Shown in pieces: positions 10,755 to 20,928 of a DNA stretch of 64,000 nucleotides. A program made the position numbers and the translations under genes. The first letter of the stretch is position 1; every line of letters begins with the position of its first letter. Origin of the DNA: Ipomoea triloba (Eukaryota; Streptophyta; Magnoliopsida; Solanales; Convolvulaceae). The notes beneath the pieces are model-generated. The model was given only the letters and a program-made list of their open reading frames with translations, ran no database searches and was not told where the DNA came from. The stretch is from NCBI RefSeq assembly GCF_003576645.1, contig NC_044916.1, forward strand, positions 36,181,697 to 36,245,696. Reading direction: 5' to 3'.

Positions 10755-12083
10755 TCATTCTATTGTTCTCGTAAGTTTACACTTGGATATGAAAATAGTT
10801 GCGGTGTAATTTAGACTGCAGAGCTTTAATAGTTCTGCAGACCGTTGCTTCAACTCTGGATTGCAGTCGCTTTGAATTACAAGAAGGAGCTTTGCAGCTA
10901 GGCCTGCCTCAACAGCGAGTGAAGCACATTTCTCGGGGGCAAGCTTGCAGACTGCCCACAAAATTGATAACGCTAGTTGAGTGCAGTTCTCGGAAACTTT
11001 CATCAGCAATTTCACAACATTCGGAATGGTCCTAGGGCAATCCTTTAGAGCCAATGCACCTTCTTCAAGTGTTGACAGAACTTCGAGAATATGAAGGGCT
11101 AAGTTCAAGCATTCAGCATTCAAGTTGGGCAAGGCGTCCACCAATTGAGGGATACCCCCAACGCTCACAATTGAGCCCCTCACTGATTCGTATGAAGACA
11201 TTATCATGAGCAACCTGAGACCAGCCAAGACAACAACGGGGTGCCTCTTATCCTTCACTAATCTCAATAACCCAACCAAAAGACTCAAACTTGCCACCAT
11301 TTGTGACTCGGAGCCCTTCTCTTCCATCAACATATCAAGCAATTTCGTACAGTTGATCTTCGTATCAACTGACCCCTCGTTCAGCGTATCCACCACTAGC
11401 GAAATCTTGGTTGGCTGTGTCAAATTGGCCTTGGCATCTGGGCTGAGATCCAAGTGCACCAAAATTCCAACCACCTCCGAAGCAACAGCATGCGTAGTAA
11501 AGCCACCCAATAGGGAACTAATCAAAGTAACTCCACCATTACTGACCACTGTTCTCCTGGCTGAATCGTGGGCAGTGACGACATGCCTCAACTCTTTCAA
11601 AGCCTGAACTTTAGCCTGACCCTTAACCTTCTTCAATGTCTCCAAAATCTCCAAGACTCTTCCCTGCACATCCCCTGACCTCTTCTTCAGAGCCAAGTAC
11701 TTCTGGGAAAACCAACTGTAAATCAGGTGGTGTAGAGTACTATTTGGGATGATTGAATCATCCCAGAGCTCTTGCATTGTAGTCGGGCAAATGAGGCGCC
11801 CCAAAGACAACCATTTGAGAATGTTGGACCTCTCGTAGGTCTGCCCTGTGCAAAGGGTCACAGGATCTTGCATTGGCTCTAAGGAAATTGGGCAGATAAA
11901 CACAGAGGGCACCTCAATTGAATCAAGTTCTTCAATCATTTTGTTCAGACTAATCTTCTTCTCTGTAATACCAACCCCAGAAACCACTCCCCCTCCCAAA
12001 ATCCCATCTTTGACAGCAGTATCCAGATCCAACACCTGTCCACCCACCTCCCTCCTCCCCATAGATGGCTCATACATAGGCAT
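10755..12083 (-). CDS. PUB30/31: U-box E3 ubiquitin ligase, PUB30/PUB31 type
   Basis: A single exon of 442 residues. The start at 12083 (MPMYEPSMGRRE) is chosen because PUB30/31 proteins begin MPMY; the open frame continues 28 codons upstream but is probably 5' UTR. The U-box is at about residues 58-131, with VPSVFICPISLEPMQDPVTL, TGQTYERSNILKW and CPTTMQELWDDSIIPN. This E2-binding fold lacks zinc ligands. The C-terminal half (about 150-430) is helical and leucine-rich and resembles ARM repeats (for example GSIVSVGGIPQLVDALPNL); it would bind substrate. The terminal LNYTATIFISKCKLTRTI matches the subfamily. PUB30 in Arabidopsis is linked to salt and ABA responses; that role for this gene is inference. 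Confidence 0.92.
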   Translation of the reverse strand: MPMYEPSMGRREVGGQVLDLDTAVKDGILGGGVVSGVGITEKKISLNKMIEELDSIEVPSVFICPISLEPMQDPVTLCTGQTYERSNILKWLSLGRLICPTTMQELWDDSIIPNSTLHHLIYSWFSQKYLALKKRSGDVQGRVLEILETLKKVKGQAKVQALKELRHVVTAHDSARRTVVSNGGVTLISSLLGGFTTHAVASEVVGILVHLDLSPDAKANLTQPTKISLVVDTLNEGSVDTKINCTKLLDMLMEEKGSESQMVASLSLLVGLLRLVKDKRHPVVVLAGLRLLMIMSSYESVRGSIVSVGGIPQLVDALPNLNAECLNLALHILEVLSTLEEGALALKDCPRTIPNVVKLLMKVSENCTQLALSILWAVCKLAPEKCASLAVEAGLAAKLLLVIQSDCNPELKQRSAELLKLCSLNYTATIFISKCKLTRTIE

Positions 12084-15000
12084 TTTTTTTAAAACACACC
12101 CTTTTAGGACTAAAACTTGAGCAGAGCTTTTAAATTTAGAAACACAAGAAACAGTCTTCTTCAACACACATAAGGCGGGGCACGAAGCGTGTGGATAAAA
12201 AAGAGGAAAAGAAACAAGGAAGAGGGTCTCTCACTCTTTTGTCTTCTCTGTCTTTCACTTTCCCTGTAATTGACAAACACTAGTACTGCAATCACAAATG
12301 GACATCGAGGGGGACATCTTTTCTTCTTTTTTGAGCTTTATCTCAGCTCTTTTTCCCCGGTCAAAAGACTCATAGTGCCATTTCCACCATCATTATCACC
12401 ATCAAACACCTACGATGATGATAACTAATCCCTCTTCCCTAAAACCAAAACCTCAACTACTCTAAAATCACTATTCACTCTGTCTTCCTCTTGAAGCTCC
12501 CCAAAAATAGACTCATACCATTCCACAAGGTCAGAAAGCCCCCCTCCCCAAAAAGTAAAAGACAACAAAAATCAACAGGCACCCACCAAATTACCAAGAA
12601 GAAAGTTGCAATCTTTCTTATCAGAGAACCCAAGAAAGAATGAGAAAGCTAAGAAAACATACCAAAATGTATGAAATTAACTGTACATTGAGAGGAAGAC
12701 AGGCAAGCTATGAGCTTTATCTATCTGTATATGTGAGCCCCTCTTCTCCCCCCTGCTGCAATGGGGGCAGGCAAGTGCTTGAAACCCTACAAAATGAGGC
12801 TTCCCATAATTACTACTGCATTTACTTTGATTAAGAAATAATATTATTTCCTGAATCCTGATGCAGGCAGTAATTTGACCACAGCACGTGTGGTCCAAAC
12901 TCCTATGTGTATCTTTTCGTACCACCCTTTTTTTTTTTTCTCTCTTTTTTCTAAAATAATATACAGTATTTTATACCCTCACTCGAGTCTCTACAAAATT
13001 TGCCAAAAAAATGTAAAATATATATGATAAATTATATTATTAGTTTTATTAGAGTCAGCTACTCAACTTATAAGGACATTTCCAATGCTTGATTTTGAGG
13101 GAGGAGGGCTAGAGGAGAGAATGTGAAGAAATAAAGTAAGCAATCTTCGGATAAACTATCATCACTGGAGACTGTCTGTTTAGGCGCGTGGCGTGTGGCC
13201 AACACGTGCTAATCAAAAGGGGCATGCCACACTAACGTAGATGGTGGGGGACTAGGGTTCCCATCATCTCTTTTATTTTTAAAAATTTTGTTTACAAAAT
13301 TAAATCGTTAAATGGCCTTTTTTTTTTGTTTATTATTTGATTTTTTTTAAATTTATTTTAAAAATTTTAAATTATATTGATGTTGGTTATTTAGTATTTA
13401 AATTTTTATATCCTATTTTGAATGATAATTTGTTCCGTAGACGATTTAAAATGTGAATTTTAATTAATGAAATTATATTTTGATTATTTTGTAACATTAT
13501 ATTCTATAATTCAAACTTTATTTTATTTCTTTATTTAAATTTGTTTTTATTTGAAATCGAATTTGAAATTATAATTATTAGTTATAGAAAAGTGAATAAA
13601 ATAATAGATGATGTGTAGAAGTGTGGAGAAATAGGGCTCACCAAAAAAAAGGATAAAAAGAGAGAAGAATGTGTGAGAAAATATGAGAGGAAATTATATG
13701 ATATTGTGGATGGGGTTTAGGCTTTTGTCCAATAATGGAAAAGAAGACTTGACACCTAAATCATGGTTGAAAATATGAGAAGATAACTTGGCACCTAAAT
13801 AATAACATGAAAAAAGTACTCATAACTTTAAATCGTAAATAAATGAGAATATGTATAATCATTTTCAATTTACACTTCCATCTGACATAAACGAAATATT
13901 AAATATACACTTTTACTGTCAATTTAAATTTTTATACGCATAACACGTTGAACGGTGAATTGATGATAAAATATTAAATACATATTATCGTTGTCAAGTT
14001 AAGTAATTTATATAAAATACATTTGTCAATATCTATACTTTTTTAGTCTACATATAAAATTGTAGTGTTATTTAAAAATCACCATTATTTCAAATAAGTT
14101 ACTTTAATTTTCTTTTTCATGAGTTCCATCTAAGACTAAAGCATGTAATACTTGAATTCTTTATTCTTTAAAAAAAAAAAAATTGTCCATCTGTCATTGT
14201 CTTTGGTCAAAAAATAAAAATAAAAGTTATGAGGTAAAAATAATTTTTTTTTTTGGAATAAATAATAATTTTTTTTTATGAGTTGAGATACATAAGATTA
14301 TGATAGGCCGGCAAACGAGAGAATAATCGGAAGAACAATAATTAATAAATAAAAAGTGTCATGATTTTGTATTGGGTTAATGTAGACTGTTCAGAACGTC
14401 AAGCGATCCATGGACAATTTATAACCAAATTCATAAATTACCTTTAATCATAATCCACTCACTTAGAGAAGTTAGAGCTCTTCTTGCTGAAAATAACCTT
14501 CTAACCATACGTTCATACTTGCCACACCATCTTTCTTCATTATTATTTGCTTGATCGAGTTAGCTTTGTTTCAACTCGAATAGCATTATATTCACTAAAC
14601 TTGTTTACCTAGGAAATTAGACATGACAATCATGAAAACTACTAGTGATAAATAGTTTCCCATACTTACCACTGATTTAGAATTTAAAAATAACAAATTT
14701 ATGATTCTTTATTATTATTATTATTTATTTATAAGAAAGTCTGTAAGTACTATCGGATGTGTATTATGAGTGAAGCACTTTAACTAGGAAAATATCATTG
14801 CAAAAAGGTAAATTAACCAAAGTTCAATATTGATGATCAACTAAAACCAAAAATATCAATAGACAACTCCTTCAAAGGGTCAAGTTTGTATTATAAAATA
14901 AGTTTAAGTAAATATATAAAATTAGCAGTTATTTTCATGAGAAAAAGAGAATATACCTTAGTCAAGTTGTTCAAGTTGTTTAGATAGTAAATTTAGTAAT

Positions 15001-16729
15001 CACAAATTTCAAATTCAAACTCTTTAGAGAAATTATTTATTAGTTTTATAATTTTTTGTGAGTTATAATGATAAGATGAGCTTCATCCAATGTGCGTAAT
15101 TAAAATGTCAAGAACTTTGTGGTTAACTCTTTAGAGAAATGATCTATTAGCTTTATAATTTTTGTGAATTATAATGATAAGATGAACTTCATTCAATGTG
15201 AGTAATTAAAATGTCAAAAATTTTGTGATTTGATAGCATTACTGTGACCATTTCAAATAAAAAATCTATTATATTGATGTTGTTGAGCAGATATTACATG
15301 TATGTTTGATTTTAGTTTAAAAAAAAAAAAACAGTTGTAAAAAAAAAAAAAAACAGTTGTGAGTTTTCTAATAAATCAAAGAAAAACCTATGGTGCGTAT
15401 TCAAAAACAGAGCATGGCAGCGAAGCAAATTGACTAGTCAAACACACCCACACTGTGTTGTATCCGGCGATGTTTTTCCGTTTCTTTAATCTTTTTTTTT
15501 TTTTTTTGTTTGAATAAAAACGAAAACCGTTTCTTTAATCTTTAACAAGGTTTGACTGGATCTTTTTGCCGCTTTAAGGAATGGGGAACACCGACACGTG
15601 TCTACGGCAAACGTGGGTTCATCTTCATCTGCTCTGCCATCCTGTCTCTCCCTCCTAAGTTAATTGCTCGTCATTAACGTAAACCACACCGTTTTATTAT
15701 TAATACTACTTCTGGCATTCTACTAAAATAGCACTACTTCCGCATGCATGCCTCATTAGCCAATCGGCCCAATCCCACCAATTTATATGTTGACTGGTCC
15801 TCTCTCTCCTATGTTTCTGTGCAGTCCTGTAATCATTACAACAACAAATAGAAAAAGGCATGTATTAAAAGTTTTAATCATAACTTAAGGGTTAATATGT
15901 GTTGAAGGAGTAAAAAAAAAAAAAGTAAATTATGATATACGGAGTACATTTTAATGGCCTATCGTTGCTCAAATATTTATACACTAGAATTTCAACGATG
16001 CACCAACTGGTAGTAAAGTACGTAAAACTTATGTGATAAATTAGTGTTTAAAAATAATTATTTTGAAATTTCAAAAGCCTCCCAACTTCCAAGCTTGTCA
16101 ATTGTCATATACAAAGCCAATTCGAACATGGAAACTACTTTCCTTATCCATCGCTCCTCACCATGTTATATATGGAGTGTATATAAAATGACATGTGTCT
16201 CTTTTAACTTAATAGATATTTAAGGTTCATGTCCGGAAAATGTAATTATTTTAAAATTTATGAATGAATGTTTTATCACATTTTGAGATTTTACATGTTA
16301 TATATGAATAAGATTAATTTTAATGTGTGAAATTCTACTATATATTAATTGGAAAACCTATGATGTGATTAAAAAATAAAAATAAAATCCTCACCGTGTT
16401 AGCTTATTATGCATAGTTGGTGATGGAGCATTTTATTTCAAATATCTCAATTGCCCAAGAAGATTCGTTTTCTAGAACAATATTGAAAGACTATGGGCAG
16501 TCATATATGCATGCACCTCATTCTTGATCAAACCATATACTTTTTGTTATAATTAATATTTGTACCAAATACCTACCTTACACGTGAGTTTAAAAATTTC
16601 CACCATTCTTAATATAAGTATTTAATGAACTTTGTCACTTTATTACGCCAAATCCAATCCTTTTAATTAAATGGATATATTGAGAACATATCCCGAGCAA
16701 ATCAACTTGAAGAGACAAATCAAGATAAT
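12084..16729. other. Long AT-rich spacer upstream of the U-box gene
   Basis: 12084 to about 12640 is pyrimidine-biased on the minus-strand sense and probably contains the U-box 5' UTR and promoter. 13000-16700 is very AT-rich without a credible ORF. It includes a direct duplication at 15018-15226 and several poly-A/T runs. A GC-rich island near 13180-13240 (GGCGCGTGGCGTGTGGCC) stands out, but I cannot assign it. Confidence 0.4.
15018..15226. repeat. Imperfect direct duplication, about 107-bp period
   Basis: A phrase beginning AACTCTTTAGAGAAAT and including GAATTATAATGATAAGATG and GTAATTAAAATGTCAA occurs twice, at about 15018 and 15125, with scattered substitutions. Confidence 0.7.
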
Positions 16730-17210
16730 TTGAGCCAACCTACAAGGTTGGTTTTGAGGCGGACCCCATCAATCGTGGCATCGTGCACTGAAGGTTGGTA
16801 CCGCAACCAGCCTCGAGGCCTTGAGCTCGACCTCAAACAACCAAAGCGAGCTTTGTGCTTGGCCTCAGCTCGAGCGGCTAAAGCCAAGCTCGGTGCTCGG
16901 TCTCAGGCGGCCAAGGTCGAGCTCGGTGCTCGGCGCTTGGCCGGGCGTGGGCTAGACAAACAAACATGGTCAAAGGCTCTAACCGCCCACCCTTTTTTTG
17001 GCGGCACGCGTTAATCTTAGCATCCATATTTTCTCTTATCTTTATCTTTATTTATAGCATCATTATTATCCTCTTGTAATCATCTTATATAAGTCATTAG
17101 TACAAAGCATTATCTTTCTTACTCAATATTATATCTTTACTGCTTAATTTCTTATTTTTTAATTATTAGTTTGATTAATCCGAGCATCCCATATTAGTTA
17201 TTAATTCCAT
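16730..17210 (+). mobile_element. LTR-like remnant (possible solo LTR) with a GC-rich head
   Basis: A GC-rich block at about 16745-17010, rich in repeated GCTCGGTGCTCGG-type phrases, is sharply set off from AT-rich flanks. It leads into GGCACGCG, a TATA-like and TTGTAATCATC-type region, and CAAAGCATTATCTTTCTTACTC, the kind of R-U5 sequence seen in Ty3-type LTRs. It ends near CCATCA. The apparent 94-residue ORF in the GC block has no recognisable domain. Ends and target duplication were not resolved, so this is a tentative call. Confidence 0.4.
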
Positions 17211-17257
17211 CAGCTAAAAACCAAGTCAAAATATCATGTGTACCAGTTCAAAGGTAA

Positions 17258-17263
<6 letters not shown>

Positions 17264-17322
<59 letters not shown>
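17264..17322. repeat. (TA)n microsatellite
   Basis: An uninterrupted TA dinucleotide run of about 58 bp. Similar runs occur at about 17738-17788, 20311-20350 and 35440-35484. Confidence 0.95.
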
Positions 17323-17326
<4 letters not shown>

Positions 17327-17737
17327 CCCACAATAATATATATGTACATAAGATCACGTTTTCAATTATATATATATTATTAACTTGCGGAGAGTAATTA
17401 GTTAGTACCTAACGTTTGCCAAACCGCGGGCGGGGGACAACCTGTTGAGTGTTCCCATTGATCTTATATATGCATTGGCAACTGGCAAGTAGTCTGAAGC
17501 TGCCTCCACGCAGCCACACCGGCAATTGGTCCATAATATACAAATATATATATATATATATGTTCGATTTCCGAAAAACCTTACTATAACCTATAAGTAT
17601 GCATTGAGTGAAACTCGTCTTGTGATTATATTATACCAGACAAAAGACCACAATGAATTATAGGTCGCAGTTGATCAGTTCAAACAAATAAATTTAAAAT
17701 TTTGTAATTACTAAGTCAATGTTTTACTAACTAGACT

Positions 17738-17740
17738 GAA

Positions 17741-17788
<48 letters not shown>
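17738..17788. repeat. (TA)n microsatellite
   Basis: A second TA run of about 50 bp in the same spacer, followed by a T-run. Confidence 0.9.
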
Positions 17789-17794
<6 letters not shown>

Positions 17795-18358
17795 TTTTTT
17801 AATTACAACTCTAATTATCCAACATCGATCACATATTAATTGGGATTTGATATGAGTCCAACCTGTAAAGTTTAGCACTTAGTGAAAAAACCTGATCAAA
17901 TGATTAAATATGTTGAATTAATAATGTTTGAGGAATATAGAAGTTTTCATTAGGACACGCAAATCATGGACCATTTCTTCTAGATAACAATAATATGAAC
18001 GCTGAATCAGCAACGCGACCCAAAAGAACATTAAAAAATGGTAATTCTTCAAGAACGGTCCAAATTTTGGAAAAAAATAGCCGTCAACTTTAGCAAGTTG
18101 GATAATATTTGTATGGTTTTCAAGTTTGGCCTACAACGTGTTCCTGCATTCTCAAATAAAGTTTGTTCTTATACTTAAAATAAATCCGGCGTGCTAAATA
18201 GGACGACTCAGCCACTGCATAAAAACCCCACATACAGATTCAACACACTCCAAATCATTCTCTCAATCCCATTCCCATTCCCAGTTTTCAACATTCAAGA
18301 TTTTTACTCAATTCCCTTATCCGATCCTGTTTTAATTACTAGATTCTTGATTTACAAG

Positions 18359-18835
18359 ATGAAAGGAGGAAAGGCGACTCAGAACAGATTCCTGAGATTT
18401 CTTGCTTTGCCGATGAGGTGTTTATCGAGGACGAGAGATTGTTACATTAACGGGATGAACAATTACGCGGTGGTGAACCAGCCGAAGGCGCCGAGTAGGG
18501 TTCAACGGAGCTACAGTGTGAGCTCGCAGGGGTCAAACGACAGCGAGGATTACCGGGAGCTTCTGAAGGCGGCGTCGATGCGCGGCATGGAGGGAAGGAT
18601 CGAGCTGGAGAGGCTGATGCAGCAGTACATGAAGCAGCAGCAGGCGGCGGCTGCGGCGATGGCTATGAGGTCGTCGCAGAGGGTGCGGCGGAGCAGCAGC
18701 GTCGCGATGGGGAGGATCGACGAGGAGAGCGGTGCGGGCGAGGATGATAGTAATCATGGCGTGGATGAGATGAAGTATCCCAGAAGCAAAAGCTACGCCG
18801 TTAACAACAAGAGGAGTACAGTCATTGGGTTTTGA
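18359..18835 (+). CDS. Small uncharacterised plant protein, Ser/Arg-rich
   Basis: A single exon of 158 residues. The start at 18359 (MKGGKATQNRFLRFLALPMR) is preferred because upstream in-frame sequence is AT-rich UTR and related plant proteins begin MKGG. Motifs seen are a basic N-terminus ending in LSRTRDCYINGM, a RSYSVSSQGSNDSEDYRELL motif in the middle, a QQQAAAAA tract at about residues 99-107, RRSSSVAMGRIDEE and a C-terminal PRSKSYAV. I recognise this as a plant-specific family with conserved RSYSxSS/DYREL and RSxSYAV boxes but know no function. There is no signal peptide or membrane segment. The coding part is strikingly GC-rich at third positions compared with its AT-rich surroundings. 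A CATAAAAACC stretch near 18220 may serve as a TATA box. Confidence 0.75.
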   Translation: MKGGKATQNRFLRFLALPMRCLSRTRDCYINGMNNYAVVNQPKAPSRVQRSYSVSSQGSNDSEDYRELLKAASMRGMEGRIELERLMQQYMKQQQAAAAAMAMRSSQRVRRSSSVAMGRIDEESGAGEDDSNHGVDEMKYPRSKSYAVNNKRSTVIGF

Positions 18836-20305
18836 TTTTATTTTTTTTTTGGTTATATATTCAGCGGAATTGAATTGAAAAGCTTTGTAATTGTAGTTGG
18901 TTTAATTTGGTTGGCTTGGGAGCAGGTGCTTTCAGGTTCGATCATGGTTGATGATACGATGATGATTGATGATTCTGTGCATTGCAATTGGTGATCGACA
19001 TGGCGCATGACTTTGTGCCCGTTCAATCCCACAATGCCGTTTCAGGTTTAATGCTTTCTGCAAAACATCATTTCATAATCTTCATTCAAATCTTGCTTGA
19101 TTCGAAATTATCATTGCATGCCCACAAATCACCTGAACCAAACGTCCCCTAAGGTTAATCATGATAATAACCGTGCGGTGTGGTTCGGTACGGTGACAGA
19201 GAACAACATTCTAGCTTGCATTGTATTCTAAGGGAGGATTATTTTCAATTGCTTTCATCTTCTATAAGAGAAATGACACAGGAGCGAATTCAAAGAAAGA
19301 GGTGACAAAAGAAGAAAATAAAGAAAACGAAAGTTCACCGCACAGATCCGATCCAATCTGATCTAGTCATGAAATGCTGCACAAGGAGTGACTTTAGCCT
19401 TTAGGATAAGATTATATGTATTTCCTTTCCCGGTGTTCAAGGTTGACAAATTATATATCCACGAAAAGCACCGGATGCTTACTTTCCAACAAAGGAAACG
19501 GCCGTCATTTTGATTTGTCGAGACAATGTTGTCAACATTATGTACGTTTCGGTGTCGCTGTGCTGGAAATTTCAAGGTTATCTGAACCTCTTCGAAGCCT
19601 CAGCACAGATTATATGAATTTACTTTTTAGTATATATATTTGAGATTGTAGATTCAATCACGTTATTAAGGCATCTCTTATGTATGTACTTTTTGAGTGG
19701 AAAAATCTCTTTTGTATTTAAAAAGAAAAAACGTCGAAAGGTTAAAATACAAAAGTTAATTTGTCTATAATAATTAATATAGTTCACAAGTTAAATTATA
19801 AGTTTAAAAGTCAACATACAAAATGGATTTTATCCAAAAAACAATTGTAACATACTTTCTTACGAATTGAAAGTCAAAACTATTATGCAGAATAAAACAA
19901 AAAGTTCTCCTAATCTTCTATAAGTCGTCCAAGACTTCTCCCACAGCAGGCAGTTTCCAAGTAACGCTAAAGGCTGCTCCTACTAACCATTGACATTTTC
20001 ATATCGTGGTAGGCTTTCCACTTGCTACTGTTCATATTTGACGTAAAAAGTCAAATTATAAAATTATAAAAAATGTTAAAGAAAATAAGAGAAAAATGAA
20101 GAATTGATTTAGGGTGTGTTTGGTTACCCGGAAAATGACTGCTGGAAATTATTTTTCGGGATTTTGGTATTTGGCAACACCCAGAAAATGTGGTCAACGG
20201 AAATAATTTTCCGTTGACCACGGAAAATGAAGTGTTTTTTCCGAAAAATGCTGGGTGCAACATGGAGGGACGGCTAAGCCGTCCCTCCCTCAGTCCGGCA
20301 GGGCA

Positions 20306-20356
<51 letters not shown>

Positions 20357-20928
20357 TATATATTTATTTATAATAAATATTATTAGTTTATATATTTTTA
20401 TATTTTAAAGAAAATAATAAAATTATATAATTATACATTTCTACCAATTTTCTATTCATTTTCCAGAAAATAAACCAAACACCCAAAGACAGTTTTCCAG
20501 AGTACATCCAAACACGGAAAATGAACTTATTTTTCGAAAAATAAGTCATTTTCCAAAAAATATTTTTCAGAAGTCATTTTCCTGCTTTCCAAACGCACCC
20601 TTAATTAATGAATAGTAAACACGAAAAGTAAAATGAAATAGATGAACATAATTTTATTGAATCGTGGACCGCCAATTTCAAATCCAACTGATGGGGCAAT
20701 GACTACTATAAGCCCACACAAAACTTGGGTTGAGCCTGCGTTCTAATTCTACTACAACATTTGAGCAAAGCATGGCCCATGGGCTACTGGGGATTAAAAA
20801 GCCCACTAAAAAAATAACCCGACTTCTCCATCTCCTCTATTGATGCCCCACCACTATCCTATTCTGCAAACAAGTACATCACGCTTCTCACTACCATCTG
20901 GAAGGACAAACATCTTGGCAAATCGAAA
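18836..20928. other. Spacer with a hAT-type MITE
   Basis: 18836 to about 19150 is probably 3' UTR of the preceding gene. A hAT-like element lies at 20112-20600. A GGCCCATGGGC motif near 20773 precedes the FKBP gene and may belong to its promoter. No supported ORF is present. Confidence 0.45.
20112..20600. mobile_element. Non-autonomous hAT-like MITE
   Basis: The left end GGGTGTGTTTGGTTACCCGG and the right end, read in reverse complement as GGGTGCGTTTGGAAAGCAGG, form terminal inverted repeats. Both continue into GGAAAATGAC. Flanking 8-mers TTGATTTA (20104-20111) and TTAATTAA (20601-20608) agree at 6 of 8 positions, consistent with an aged hAT target duplication. The interior has several GGAAAAT phrases on both strands and a (TA)n run at 20311-20350. 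No coding potential. Confidence 0.7.

Noticed and set aside
12084..12167. 28-codon upstream extension of the U-box ORF
   Set aside because: PUB30/31 proteins start at MPMY, and the extension is UTR-like sequence just after an A-run.
13070..13800. PIF/Harbinger-type MITE suggested by TTCCAATGCTTG and a partly complementary ATTATTGG near the other side
   Set aside because: The inverted similarity is too short and no target duplication was found.
16730..17014. 94-codon ORF in the GC-rich island
   Set aside because: The reading is driven by repeated GCTCGGTGCTCGG phrases. It resembles no protein family and fits an LTR-like repeat better.
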